From the NCBI GenBank assembly GCA_009779755.1, contig WRDO01000003.1, positions 1-64,000 of the forward strand: 64,000 bases of DNA, read 5' to 3'. Positions 34,299 through 43,385 of the stretch are shown piece after piece. The number at the start of each line of letters is the position of its first letter. Positions within the stretch are counted from its first letter, which is position 1. Under the pieces are notes generated by a model that worked only from the letters and a program-made list of their open reading frames with translations, did no database searches and was not told where the DNA came from. Origin of the DNA: Defluviitaleaceae bacterium (GTDB lineage Bacteria; Bacillota; Clostridia; Lachnospirales; WQUN01). Position numbers and translations under genes: made by a program.

Positions 34299-37200
34299 GA
34301 TGAAAGCGTTTTGTTCGCCGTTTCGATTACGCTTTTATATTTACCGTGCAGCAGGTCGAGTGCCATCTCGTTTATCGCTTCCTTGGTTGCGTGGCGCCAG
34401 GATTTACCCTTAAGGTCAGCCAAGGCTTTTTTTGCGGCGCGTACGCTATACTTTTCGCAGGACGCGATAAGCTCGCCCAACTTTTCCCGCAGGAAATCCT
34501 TGTCCTCCGTTATTTGGGTTTCGTCTTCTATCAATTCGTGCATCCTGTATTTATCCACAATACGTTCCAGGGTATCGATGAAGGCGGGGGTTTTGCGCTT
34601 GATTTCTTCCGTGTTTTTTGCGTTGCCCGATTTTTCAAGCGAAAGCGCGGCCTTTGAGGCATCGATTTCGTTGATGTTGGCTAGAGCGGTTTTGATGCCG
34701 TGTACCGCGGTGGTAAATTCCACCAGATTAACGGGGGTATTTGTATTTAAACCCGCCAACGTTTCCCTTGCGATAGCCAACGTATTTTCCGCGTCTATCA
34801 CGAATAATTTTTCAATCGAAAACAATTGTTCCTTTTGGGATTGCTTCACCGAATGGTCGTATGTCAGGCGCCGTTCCTCGTTTTTTACGAATCTCAGCAA
34901 TACTTGGTTAAGATCGCGGGAGTCGATGGGCTTCGAAATAAAACCGTCGAAGCCGTTTTCCAAGAATATTTCCGCCTGCCCCACTACGGCATTGGCCGTA
35001 AGGGCCACGATGGGCGCGGTGTATCCCGTTTCGCGCAGGATGCGTACGGTTTGCATCCCGTCCATCTTGGGCATCATATGGTCCATAAAAATCACGTCGT
35101 ACGGCCCGTGTTCCTTCACTTTATCGATGGCCTCAAAGCCGCTGCTCACCGTATCAACGTTTAGCTCGTAGGGTGTCATCATCCCCTTGGCAACGTACAG
35201 GTTGGTACCGACGTCATCGACCACCAAAACATTCCCGTACGGCATGGAATCATAAATATTATGGCTTTGCGTGGTAACCGCTGCGCGCTTCATGATTTCC
35301 GTGCCGCATTTTTCCGTGCCGTGCACCTCTTGCGGCAGGCGTACGGTAAAGGTCGTACCCTTCCCGCGTTCGCTCTCCACGGTGATTTCGCCGTCCATCA
35401 TGTCCAGCAGTTGTTTGGTGATGGTCATACCCAAGCCCGTACCCGTAACCCAGCGGTTGTCCTCCGTGTTAAAGCGGGAATACGGGTCAAAGAGCTTGGC
35501 GATTTGTTCCTCGTCCATACCTTGCCCGGTGTCGGTGATTTGGAAGACGAGGGTCGTGTGTTTTATGTCCGATTTCGGTTCCGCATATATATTTAATTTG
35601 ACATCGCCGGCATCCGTGTATTTGAAGGCGTTGGAAAGCAGATTATTGAATATTTGGCGTATGCGAAGCTCGTCGCCGATCAACGAGAGGGGGGTATCCT
35701 TATCCACCGTAACCTCGAAGGTGATGGGCTTGCTTTCGTATTTCATTTGGTTTAACTGCACGGTGTCGTTCACCAGGGATGGAATTTCGTATTTATGGGG
35801 GAAAATCTCCAGCTTACCCGCGTCGATCTTTGAAAAGTCGAGGATATCGTTGATGATATTAAGCAAAAGGTTCCCTGATTCGTGTATGTTGCGGAAGGCT
35901 ATGCCGGTGTCCGCGGGGATCGCCTGATTACGCAGCTCGATTTCGGATATACCCAATATCGCGTTCATGGGGGTACGGATTTCGTGACTCATACGCGCGA
36001 GGAAAACGCCCTTGGCGCGGTTCGATTCCTCGGCGGCGTCCTTGGCGGCTTTCAGTTCCGTAATATCCACGGAATTTTGCAAATGCACGTCCCGTCCGTC
36101 GATCCATTTGATATAACGGTCGGTATTGCGGTAATTACGGAGGGTTTGCGGGTTGTGTTCCTCCCATACGATGGTTTCGTTCGGGTTTTGGTTAAGGTAA
36201 AGGCAGGGGCAGCCTTCGCAACGTTTTCCCCGTGATACCCCGAAGGTTTCATAACAGATTTTACCCGCGTAATCGTCATGCACGTTAAAATGTTCCCGCA
36301 TGATTTTATTGACGAATAATAATTCGCCCGTTACGGGGTTGTTTACGTAAATCATCGTATCCAAGCCTTCTAAAATACTTTCCAAATAGGCCAGCGCGTT
36401 TTTCGCTTCGATGGCGCTTTGCATTTTTTCAAGCGCGGCGTTGACCTCACGTAAATCGCGGTTGTACGCGGCGACCAGATAATCGTCCCTGTATTTTATG
36501 CGGACGAGGGTTACCTCTACGGGGACGGGTTCGCTCTTTAGGTTTTGGTGCATCCATTCGAAGCGGGCATATCCCGTTTCGAAGGCTTGCTTCACGTAAA
36601 TAAGCGATTTTTCCGACGATAACATCCCGTCGGGCTGGTACTCAGGCGTTATATCGCCGTAGCGGTCAAAGAATTCCTGTTTGCTTGTAAGGTCGAATAA
36701 CCTGACCATTTCGTCGTTGGTTTTGATATGCCGTAAGTCACTGGTCCATAGGTTTACGCCCAAGGGGGTTGCGTTAAACATCAACTCCATATATTCGTCC
36801 GCGATGCTTTGCTCTTCCAGCGATTTAAGCCGAAGGTTGTTCCTTTTATACATCGTGTTTATCCATATCAGTATAGCGCACGTAACCATTGCCAAAGCCG
36901 TACCCAACATACCGATGAACCAAAGCATTGTCCGCAGGCTGCGGGTATATTCACGGCTTGGCGTCACGACGCCGAGTATCCAGCCGTTATCCAGCTCCTT
37001 GCCGTACAGGATCGCGTCGCCGCCGGTTACGACATCCTCCCAAGCGATTTCCAATAAGGTGTCGTAGCCTCGCTGTTGCATGGCATAGGCTTTGTTAAAC
37101 AAATCCTCGTTTACTTGGGCCAAATACAAACCCACGGCAAACGGGACGGGGTGCGCGATGATCCGGTAATTCTCATTGGCGATAAACCCGTATCCGCTCG

Positions 37201-37822
37201 GAGTCAGGCGTGTATTGACGACCAAATCCGCGATGTTCCCCAACGGTACGTTCAGTGCCACCACGCCCAAGGGTTGGCCGTCGTCATCAAAGAGGCGCCT
37301 TACGTACATAACTTGGAATTGGCCGGTGCGCGTACTGATTTCGACGGGCGAAGTAACGATTCGACCCTCCGCTTCCACGGCAGCCCTAAACCAAGGGCGG
37401 TCGGGCGCGTAGTGATCATCGGGCGGCATCCACCCCGCCACGGGGATATATGTATTGTCAAAAACCTCAAAGAACCCGTGAATACCTTGGAACGAAAGCC
37501 CGCTGTCGGATTCGAGCAGTTCGTACGTAAGCCTGTTCATATAGTTACGGATATCATCCTGCGAATCGCCGTCCATGATCATATCGCGTACGGTTTTTGT
37601 GACGCTGACCATCAGGGTTTCGGATTCCCTCATCTCCGACATGATTTGGTTTTCCGTCAGCCTCAGGACATTCTCCGCTTGTTTACGTAAATAATCCCTT
37701 TGTATGCCGTATACGAAAAAGCCGCTTGCGATTACCATGGTGGCAAACGCAAGCAGCACAAAAAACAATTGCAACAACAGCGAGCGCGATTCATTTACCT
37801 TCCGTAAAAAAGAGCGAATCAT
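34295..37822 (-). CDS. dCache-PAS hybrid histidine kinase with receiver and HPt
   Basis: A 1175-residue membrane sensor. TM1 at about residues 15-37, an extracytoplasmic double Cache domain (about 40-300, PDRPWFRAAVEAEGRIVTSP), TM2 at about 300-325, PAS-like domains (350-590) including CEGCPC near residue 534, HisKA (ARMSHEIRTPMN, about 610), HATPase (DTGQGM), a receiver (MDHMMPKMDG, about 914) and HPt (AVHGIKT, about 1040). The kinase-receiver-HPt half closely resembles that of the hydrogenase-like kinase downstream, suggesting duplication. Final phosphoryl output is not encoded nearby. Confidence 0.92.
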   Translation of the reverse strand: MIRSFLRKVNESRSLLLQLFFVLLAFATMVIASGFFVYGIQRDYLRKQAENVLRLTENQIMSEMRESETLMVSVTKTVRDMIMDGDSQDDIRNYMNRLTYELLESDSGLSFQGIHGFFEVFDNTYIPVAGWMPPDDHYAPDRPWFRAAVEAEGRIVTSPVEISTRTGQFQVMYVRRLFDDDGQPLGVVALNVPLGNIADLVVNTRLTPSGYGFIANENYRIIAHPVPFAVGLYLAQVNEDLFNKAYAMQQRGYDTLLEIAWEDVVTGGDAILYGKELDNGWILGVVTPSREYTRSLRTMLWFIGMLGTALAMVTCAILIWINTMYKRNNLRLKSLEEQSIADEYMELMFNATPLGVNLWTSDLRHIKTNDEMVRLFDLTSKQEFFDRYGDITPEYQPDGMLSSEKSLIYVKQAFETGYARFEWMHQNLKSEPVPVEVTLVRIKYRDDYLVAAYNRDLREVNAALEKMQSAIEAKNALAYLESILEGLDTMIYVNNPVTGELLFVNKIMREHFNVHDDYAGKICYETFGVSRGKRCEGCPCLYLNQNPNETIVWEEHNPQTLRNYRNTDRYIKWIDGRDVHLQNSVDITELKAAKDAAEESNRAKGVFLARMSHEIRTPMNAILGISEIELRNQAIPADTGIAFRNIHESGNLLLNIINDILDFSKIDAGKLEIFPHKYEIPSLVNDTVQLNQMKYESKPITFEVTVDKDTPLSLIGDELRIRQIFNNLLSNAFKYTDAGDVKLNIYAEPKSDIKHTTLVFQITDTGQGMDEEQIAKLFDPYSRFNTEDNRWVTGTGLGMTITKQLLDMMDGEITVESERGKGTTFTVRLPQEVHGTEKCGTEIMKRAAVTTQSHNIYDSMPYGNVLVVDDVGTNLYVAKGMMTPYELNVDTVSSGFEAIDKVKEHGPYDVIFMDHMMPKMDGMQTVRILRETGYTAPIVALTANAVVGQAEIFLENGFDGFISKPIDSRDLNQVLLRFVKNEERRLTYDHSVKQSQKEQLFSIEKLFVIDAENTLAIARETLAGLNTNTPVNLVEFTTAVHGIKTALANINEIDASKAALSLEKSGNAKNTEEIKRKTPAFIDTLERIVDKYRMHELIEDETQITEDKDFLREKLGELIASCEKYSVRAAKKALADLKGKSWRHATKEAINEMALDLLHGKYKSVIETANKTLSS

Positions 37823-37855
37823 CCCTGCACCGTCCGATTACGTATTATTGAAACA

Positions 37856-37884
37856 AACATAACCGATACGGATACGAATGTAAA
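37856..37884 (-). promoter_or_regulatory. Candidate sigma-A promoter of the dCache kinase
   Basis: TTTACA (37884-37879) and TATGTT (37861-37856) are 17 bases apart on the minus strand. They sit between the end of the sigK 3' segment and the kinase start. Confidence 0.5.
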
Positions 37885-37888
37885 GCCT

Positions 37889-37967
37889 TTACGATACCAA
37901 AACCGTATAATCCCGCATCTCCTTGCACAGTTTTGATAAAGCCTTTTTTTCGATGCGTGAAACATAA
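37889..37967 (-). CDS. sigK: 3' segment of split sigK (last 23 codons of pro-sigma-K)
   Basis: Read on the minus strand from the TTATGT core at 37967, the frame gives Y-V-SRIEKKALSKLCKEM-RDYTVLVS and a TAA stop at 37889. This is the C-terminal end of sigma-K region 4.2, the part missing from the 5' segment at 45327-45971, whose frame stops at RSYVKGLR. Joining the cores restores ISRSYVSRIEKKAL, matching the family consensus at every conserved position. A competing 70-codon frame (37819-38031) has no recognisable product. It has no start codon of its own and is expressed only after excision. Confidence 0.93.
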
Positions 37968-37985
37968 AAGCTGTGTTATTGTAAA
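37951..37985. other. Left attachment junction of the sigK element
   Basis: Core ACATAA on plus (TTATGT on minus) lies at 37962-37967. To the left is sigK 3' coding sequence. To the right, inside the element, is the arm GTTATTGTAAA (37975-37985), which overlaps the last codons of the recombinase. The arm is the partner of TTTACATTAAC at the right junction. Confidence 0.8.
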
Positions 37986-39598
37986 CGAAGTTTGTCGACT
38001 GCTTCCGTCTCCGCGAAGCGGTAATGGACATTTAATTCTTTGTTTTCGGTCAGGGTGATTTTTTCAATCATGCTGACCACGAGGTCGCGACTGACTTCCT
38101 CGGCTTCCAAATACCGGCGCACCAACACTTCAACGTCTTTTCTGCCGAAGTTGTTGTCGTAAGTGCGATTTTTTTCTACCGATTCATCAAGGTCTGTTAT
38201 TTTACGTTGCAAGTCCGCTTCCACGGTTTTTAATCTTTTGTAAGCCCGTTGGTAATCCTCTTCCGCAATAATATTATCCAACCTGTCGAAATAAACGCGG
38301 TCAATCTTGGACTTTACGGTTTTATAATTAGCCTCGAGGGTTGCGCGGTTTCCGATTTGCCGTTTTTGCGCTTCCTGCATAGCCTTGGTCGCTTGCTTTG
38401 TCAGGTCATCCATGTCCAAGAGGTCAACATGTTGGCGGCAAATTTTTTTCACCTCTTCCAGAACTTTGTCCGTGACCGTTTCCACCCGGATGCAATGGCA
38501 GGTACATTTTCGCGCTTTTGTAAACCGCTGGTATGTCCGGCATACGAAATACAAGGTTTCCCGGTTACCTGACAGCACCCGCATGATTACCGCCAGTTGT
38601 GTGTCACATTCGTGACAATAAACGAGACCTTTCAATAAATAGTCATAGGTTCGCTTTCGAAGCCTATTGCGACTTTTTATCAGCAAACCAACCAGCTTAA
38701 AGGTTTCTTTTGAAACCAGCGCTTCATGTGTATCTTCCACAACCTGCCAATCCTTCTTGGGTAAGCGTACACATTTTTTGGATTTGTAACTTACCTTTTT
38801 CATGCGCCGTTGTACCATGTTACCGATGTAGACTTCGTTTTGCAACATATGGGATATGCGTTCCGTTGACCACATGCCCCTGTACGGGCTTTTGAACTCC
38901 CCCGACAGCTTTACGCGTTTTTGGGTGGCCGGGGTCGGGATTTTTGCTTCGTTGAAAATGACGGCTATTTCCCGGACGGAATTTCCTTTTACCGCCAAAT
39001 CAAACATATAACGCACGTTGTCGACCACTTCCGGGTCAATTTCAAGGATGTTTTTGTTCGCCTTGGATTTAACATACCCGTAAGGAGCTTCCCAGCCGAT
39101 AAAAAGGCCTTTTTCCTGTTTGGCGTGTTTCGTGGCTTTTATTTTTTTTGATATGTCTTTCGCGTATAAGTCATTTAAAATTGCCTTAAACGGCGTGATA
39201 TCGTTGATACTGTTGTCCATGCCCGTATCGATGCCGTCAAGTAGCGAAATGTACCGAACGCCCCTTTCGGGAAAATACCGCTCCATATAATGCCCGGTGC
39301 TGATATAGTCCCTTCCAAGTCTTGACATATCCTTCGTTACCACAAAATTTACCTTCCCGGCCTCGATGTCGGTTATCATACGCTCGAAACCCGGTCTTTG
39401 GTAATTTCCGCCGGAAAAACCGTCGTCGATATATTCACCGACAACCTTCAACCTTTGTTGCTTTGCGTATTCGTTAAGTATTGAAAGTTGGTTCGCAATG
39501 CTTTCGGAGTTGTCTTTATCTTCCTTTTTGTCCTCTTTGGAAAGCCGCGCATACAACGCTACGTTCCATTCGTACGGATCGCTTATTTTTGGATACAT
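37976..39598 (-). CDS. Large serine recombinase of the sigK element
   Basis: A 540-residue large serine recombinase. The resolvase domain starts NVALYARLSKED with the nucleophile at about residue 20, followed by DDGFSGGNYQRPGF and KDMSRLGRDYI (catalytic arginines). A recombinase domain follows (GWEAPYGYVK...IFNEAKIPTP). A zinc ribbon (CHEC...CRTY...CTCHC) and a long coiled coil (about 400-490) complete the expected layout. It is the functional analogue of SpoIVCA by position: its stop lies 9 bases from the attachment core. GGGAGG precedes ATG 39598 by 6 bases. Confidence 0.95.
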   Translation of the reverse strand: MYPKISDPYEWNVALYARLSKEDKKEDKDNSESIANQLSILNEYAKQQRLKVVGEYIDDGFSGGNYQRPGFERMITDIEAGKVNFVVTKDMSRLGRDYISTGHYMERYFPERGVRYISLLDGIDTGMDNSINDITPFKAILNDLYAKDISKKIKATKHAKQEKGLFIGWEAPYGYVKSKANKNILEIDPEVVDNVRYMFDLAVKGNSVREIAVIFNEAKIPTPATQKRVKLSGEFKSPYRGMWSTERISHMLQNEVYIGNMVQRRMKKVSYKSKKCVRLPKKDWQVVEDTHEALVSKETFKLVGLLIKSRNRLRKRTYDYLLKGLVYCHECDTQLAVIMRVLSGNRETLYFVCRTYQRFTKARKCTCHCIRVETVTDKVLEEVKKICRQHVDLLDMDDLTKQATKAMQEAQKRQIGNRATLEANYKTVKSKIDRVYFDRLDNIIAEEDYQRAYKRLKTVEADLQRKITDLDESVEKNRTYDNNFGRKDVEVLVRRYLEAEEVSRDLVVSMIEKITLTENKELNVHYRFAETEAVDKLRLQ

Positions 39599-39756
39599 GG
39601 TGTACCTCCCGGAATAGGCGACCATCCACTTTTTAACTCACTTCGGATGTATTGCAAAATTACCTCACGCAGGATTTTTTCAATGGGTTCTCCGTTTTTC
39701 TTAAAATTTAATTTTATTGAAACAACCGTATTTTTTCTTTTTTTAACGGTTTCCAT
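39583..39756 (-). CDS. 57-residue protein upstream of recombinase, candidate directionality factor
   Basis: METVKKRKNTVVSIKLNFKK begins a small basic protein with a predicted helix EKILREVILQYIRSELKS. Its last 16 bases overlap the recombinase start, so the two are translationally coupled. AGGGG lies 8 bases before ATG 39756. Phage-type serine integrases need a small recombination directionality factor for excision (SprB of SPbeta is about this size); position and size make this a candidate. There is no sequence match to a known factor, and I do not recognise a family. Confidence 0.6.
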   Translation of the reverse strand: METVKKRKNTVVSIKLNFKKNGEPIEKILREVILQYIRSELKSGWSPIPGGTPCIQK

Positions 39757-39769
39757 TACGAAAGCCCCT

Positions 39770-39791
39770 GTCATTAAATATTATTAATGAC
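39770..39791. promoter_or_regulatory. Inverted repeat upstream of the recombinase operon
   Basis: GTCATTAA (39770-39777) and TTAATGAC (39784-39791) are perfect inverted copies with a 6-base AT spacer. They sit 13 bases upstream of the 57-residue ORF and next to its ribosome site. This looks like an operator controlling recombinase expression, or an mRNA hairpin near the SD. Confidence 0.45.
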
Positions 39792-39842
39792 TATGCTTGG
39801 GCTTTGCGTTCCTTGCGTGTCCGAAAAATATAAAAACGGGGA

Positions 39843-39870
39843 TTGTAAATCATAAACAACAGGCTATAAT
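39843..39870 (+). promoter_or_regulatory. Sigma-A-type promoter of DUF4143 ATPase 1
   Basis: TTGTAA (39843-39848) and perfect TATAAT (39865-39870) are 16 bases apart, 38 bases before the ATG. Confidence 0.6.
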
Positions 39871-39908
39871 AATATTATATATTAAATTAGCCGAAAGATG
39901 GGATTGTT

Positions 39909-41132
39909 ATGTATTTTATCCGCCATGCAGATGAAGCCATCCAAAAATTATCCAAAATGTTTGGCGCGGTTCTCGTAACCGGGGCGCGCCAAGTGGGGAA
40001 AACCACGCTCCTCAAGGAAGTGGCCGGAAATATAAACTATGTTACCCTTGACGATAAAATCCAATTGGTAGGCGCAGTGGAGCAAAGCGGCACATTTTTC
40101 AAGGATAATCCGCCGCCTGTTTTTGTGGATGATGTGCAACACGCGCCAAACCTATTCCCGCAAATTAAAATGATACTGGACAGTGAAAAGAAGAAAGGAC
40201 AATTTTTCCTTTCCGGTTCGCAACAATTCCAAATGATGAAAAATGTAAGTGAATCCCTTGCCGGACGGCTTGGAATATTAAATCTGCCGGGGCTCTCCCT
40301 TCGGGAAATGTATGGTACGACGTTTACCGAGCCGTTCTTGCCCACCGATGAATATTTTACAACCCGTCGGAAACATAAAACAAATGTAACCTATACCGAT
40401 ATTTGGAATATCATCCATCGCGGCAGTTTCCCGGAGCTTAACGCCAATCCGGATTTTGATTGGCGGATGTTTTATGCGGCGTATGTCACGCTGTATATCG
40501 AGCGCGATGTCCGGGACTTGGCGCAAGTAGGTGATGAAGTCAAGTTTACGCAGTTTATGACCGTGGCGGCAAGCTGCACCGGACAGTTGTTAAATTTGGC
40601 TTCATTGGCGCGTGATGTAGGTATCAGCCAACCCACAGCAGAACGGTGGCTTTCCATTTTGGTGGCATCCAATTTAGTGGTGCTTTTGCGTCCGTATTAC
40701 AACAACATCACAAAAAGGACGGTTAAAACGCCGAAGCTGTATTTTTTGGACACAGGGCTTGCGGCCTACCTCACCCGTTGGAATACGCCCGATGTTTTGA
40801 AGAACGGCGCGATGGCCGGGGCTTTTTTTGAAACCTTTGTCATCAGCGAAGTCATCAAAAGCTACGCCAACAAAGGCATACTTGATATACCTGTTTATTT
40901 TTACCGCGATCGCGATGGAAACGAAATCGACTTGCTTGTAGAGGACAGCGGCACATTGTACCCCATCGAAATAAAAAAACACGCCGACCCGATTAAGGCC
41001 GACGTTGCGAAGTTTTCCATCCTCGATAAAATCCCGACCATCAAACGAGGGCAAGGCGGCGTGGTTTGCCTGTACGATAACCTTGTCACACTGGACGGGA
41101 ATGATAAGGCAATACCGGTTGCGTTGTTGTAA
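39909..41132 (+). CDS. AAA ATPase with DUF4143 domain (copy 1)
   Basis: A 407-residue protein of the AAA_14/DUF4143 family. Walker A GARQVGKTTLL is at about residues 25-35, Walker B PVFVDDVQHAP follows, and sensor FFLSGSQQFQMM is present. The C-terminal DUF4143 half has a PD-(D/E)xK-like region (RDRDGNEIDLLVED...IEIKK). Such proteins are abundant in accessory DNA; their role is unsettled. It lies inside the sigK element in the opposite orientation to the recombinase. It is about as long as copy 2 (431 residues) but clearly diverged from it. Confidence 0.88.
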   Translation: MYFIRHADEAIQKLSKMFGAVLVTGARQVGKTTLLKEVAGNINYVTLDDKIQLVGAVEQSGTFFKDNPPPVFVDDVQHAPNLFPQIKMILDSEKKKGQFFLSGSQQFQMMKNVSESLAGRLGILNLPGLSLREMYGTTFTEPFLPTDEYFTTRRKHKTNVTYTDIWNIIHRGSFPELNANPDFDWRMFYAAYVTLYIERDVRDLAQVGDEVKFTQFMTVAASCTGQLLNLASLARDVGISQPTAERWLSILVASNLVVLLRPYYNNITKRTVKTPKLYFLDTGLAAYLTRWNTPDVLKNGAMAGAFFETFVISEVIKSYANKGILDIPVYFYRDRDGNEIDLLVEDSGTLYPIEIKKHADPIKADVAKFSILDKIPTIKRGQGGVVCLYDNLVTLDGNDKAIPVALL

Positions 41133-41230
41133 TCGAAAATCGGAAATGGGGCAAGGGAACAACATAGCAACTATAGTCAAGAATTTTAACAACATACCTC
41201 TTATAATTTTGACGAAAGCGAGGTGAAACA

Positions 41231-42148
41231 ATGCGCGATGAAAAAAGCGAAGCGTCAGTGGCTGTATCGAAGGTGAAGGCATACATTGCCGCACACTTGC
41301 AAGATTACATCACGGCAAACGACTTGGCGAAAGCCGCCGGGTATTCGCAATACCACATGATCCGAATATTCAAAGAGGAAACCGGCCAATCCCCGTTTGA
41401 ATATATCCGGCACGAAAGGCTGACTGCCGCCGCTTTTGCCCTGCGGCGAGGCAAGCGAAAGGTTGTTGATGTTGCCTTGGACTTCGTTTTTGACAGCCAC
41501 GAGGGTTTTACACGGGCGTTTGCCAAGGGTTTCGGTATTTCACCGAAAAAATACGCAAACCATCCGTCACCGATTGGCTGGTTCATCCCGCGCCGTTATT
41601 TCAACCGCTCAAAACAAAAATCGGAGGTAAAAGACATGGAACAAACATCAGTAGTTTTCACGCAAATCGTGGAGCGTCCGGCGCGGAAGTTAATCCTTTG
41701 GCGCAGCAAGAAAGCCGACGAATATTTTTCATATTGCGAGGAAGTGGGATGCGACGAAAACGATAATACCTTGCCATGGGATTTTTTGGTCGGCGTGAAA
41801 GAGGCGTTGTATGAACCCGTCGGGCTGTGGTTGCCCGAAAATATGCGCCCCGAAGGTACGGGTATTTATGCCCATGGCGTAGAAGTAAGCGCGGATTATG
41901 CGGGCGAAATCCCGGAAGGGTTTGACGTCATCGACTTGCCCCCGTGCAAATTGCTGGTATTCCAAGGGGAAACCTACGACAAGGAATATTTCGCCGATGC
42001 CGTAGGCAAGTGTATGCATCAAATTAAAAAGTTTAATCCCGAAGTATATGGCTACCGATACGCGCCCGAACTTGCCCCACGGATGCAGCTCGCCCCGATG
42101 GGTTGGCGCGGATATATCGAAATGCACCCGGTTGTCAGCGTGAAATAA
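41231..42148 (+). CDS. AraC-type HTH regulator with GyrI-like effector domain
   Basis: A 305-residue regulator. Residues 10-110 are an AraC double HTH (LQDYITANDLAKAAGYSQYH, then DVALDFVFDSHEGFTRAFAK). Residues about 140-305 are a GyrI/effector-binding domain with LPPCKLLVFQGETYD. It resembles multidrug or small-molecule-sensing activators. AGGTG precedes the ATG, and a TATAAT occurs at 41202-41207. It lies within the sigK element; its target genes are unknown. Confidence 0.9.
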   Translation: MRDEKSEASVAVSKVKAYIAAHLQDYITANDLAKAAGYSQYHMIRIFKEETGQSPFEYIRHERLTAAAFALRRGKRKVVDVALDFVFDSHEGFTRAFAKGFGISPKKYANHPSPIGWFIPRRYFNRSKQKSEVKDMEQTSVVFTQIVERPARKLILWRSKKADEYFSYCEEVGCDENDNTLPWDFLVGVKEALYEPVGLWLPENMRPEGTGIYAHGVEVSADYAGEIPEGFDVIDLPPCKLLVFQGETYDKEYFADAVGKCMHQIKKFNPEVYGYRYAPELAPRMQLAPMGWRGYIEMHPVVSVK

Positions 42149-42160
42149 AAACCCAAAAAT

Positions 42161-42209
42161 AACAAAACCCACGGATGCGATACGAATGCCGCACCCGTGG
42201 GTTTTTGTT
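42161..42209. terminator. Bidirectional intrinsic terminator
   Basis: AACAAAACCCACGG (42161-42174) pairs with CCGTGGGTTTTTGTT (42195-42209) with an inner ATGCG/GCAC loop. It separates the convergent AraC and beta-lactamase-like genes and carries T runs in both directions. Confidence 0.88.
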
Positions 42210-42217
42210 CGTTATGA

Positions 42218-43303
42218 TTATAAACAGGAATAGATAATATTTTTCAATCTCGGCGCGATATGGCCTTCCAAACTTGGCGATAATTGGTGCGCGTAAACAT
42301 AGGTCAGTTCGGCCACCGGGTCTATCGCAAAATAAGTACCCAAATACCCCGCCCAGCCGTATTCGCCTATGTTGGCGTTCATTCCGCTTTGTGCTTTGTC
42401 AACGTGGGTACGCACACCCAAACCGTAGCCGTAACCGGCCTGCCAGTAGTCCTTCATGCGGGTTTCGCATAAATGATTGGTGCGCATCAATTCAATGGTG
42501 GTTTTGCTCAGAAGCCTGTAGCCGTTGGCTGCCGTCCCGCGGTTGCACAGCGCGTTGGTAAACTTCGCGTAATCAGCCACGCTTGACACCAGCCCGCCGC
42601 CGCAATTCTCGAAGTCCCAATTTGCGTGATTGTCCTTGGTATGGGTACGGGTTTCGGCGTCGTATTTATACACGTTGGCAAGCCGTGCGGCATTTTCGGC
42701 GGAAATGTATTGGTGGAAGAAGGTTTCATCCATACCCAGCGGCGCGAAAATTTTATCGTGGAAATATTCACTTGCTTTTTTACCGGTCAAACGTTCAATC
42801 AACGCGCCCAGTATATCGTGGCTGAACCCGTACAACCAGCGTGTACCCGGCTCGAAGTGAAGTGTTACCTTTGATATGGCGGCGGCGAATGAAGCCAAAT
42901 CAGAAACAACATCAGGCCACTCCACATCGGTTTCATAAGAGACCCCCGTGGACATGGTGAATAAATCCACCACGCGGATGGGCCGCTTACAAGGTACCAC
43001 CTCGCCCGCTTCGTTTTTATACACCATTTCACGGAACTCCGGCATATAATCGCCAATCGGGTCTGTCAGTAGAAAACGGCCTTCTTCCAACAATCGCAAT
43101 GCCGCGACGCATGTCACCACTTTTGTCATTGACCATATGGCAAACAACGTGTTTTGCGTAATGGGTGTTTGCGCTTCGATATCGGCGTAGCCAACCTGAT
43201 GGCGGTACACCTCGCACCCCTTTAGATACACACCCAAGTCAGCCCCCGCAACGCCGATGTCCTTTAACGATTCCATAAAACCCGTTACGCGTTTAAAATC
43301 CAT
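42218..43303 (-). CDS. Class C beta-lactamase-fold serine hydrolase
   Basis: A 361-residue protein of the beta-lactamase/transpeptidase-like family. The SxxK motif is SMTK (IWSMTKVVTCVAALRL, about residue 53). A YxN-type motif is in WLYGFSHDILGALIERLTGK. The third motif is not obvious. No signal peptide is present, so it is probably an intracellular esterase or peptidase rather than a resistance enzyme. GGAGG lies 7 bases before the ATG. TTAACC-TAAC-GGTTAA, a palindrome at 43325-43340, sits just upstream. Confidence 0.87.
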   Translation of the reverse strand: MDFKRVTGFMESLKDIGVAGADLGVYLKGCEVYRHQVGYADIEAQTPITQNTLFAIWSMTKVVTCVAALRLLEEGRFLLTDPIGDYMPEFREMVYKNEAGEVVPCKRPIRVVDLFTMSTGVSYETDVEWPDVVSDLASFAAAISKVTLHFEPGTRWLYGFSHDILGALIERLTGKKASEYFHDKIFAPLGMDETFFHQYISAENAARLANVYKYDAETRTHTKDNHANWDFENCGGGLVSSVADYAKFTNALCNRGTAANGYRLLSKTTIELMRTNHLCETRMKDYWQAGYGYGLGVRTHVDKAQSGMNANIGEYGWAGYLGTYFAIDPVAELTYVYAHQLSPSLEGHIAPRLKNIIYSCL

Positions 43304-43385
43304 GTATAACCCTCCGTTTACTTTTTAACCTAACGGTTAATTTTTGGTGTACTTCCAACAATGTAAAATGGGTTTTAATTCCACA

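Noticed and set aside
37819..38031. A 70-codon minus-strand ORF covering the gap between the kinase and recombinase genes
   Set aside because: It has no recognisable product, and another frame of the same DNA encodes the exact C-terminus of sigma-K next to the attachment core.
42218..43303. Secreted beta-lactamase resistance gene
   Set aside because: SMTK is present but there is no signal peptide or clear third motif; an intracellular serine hydrolase is more likely.
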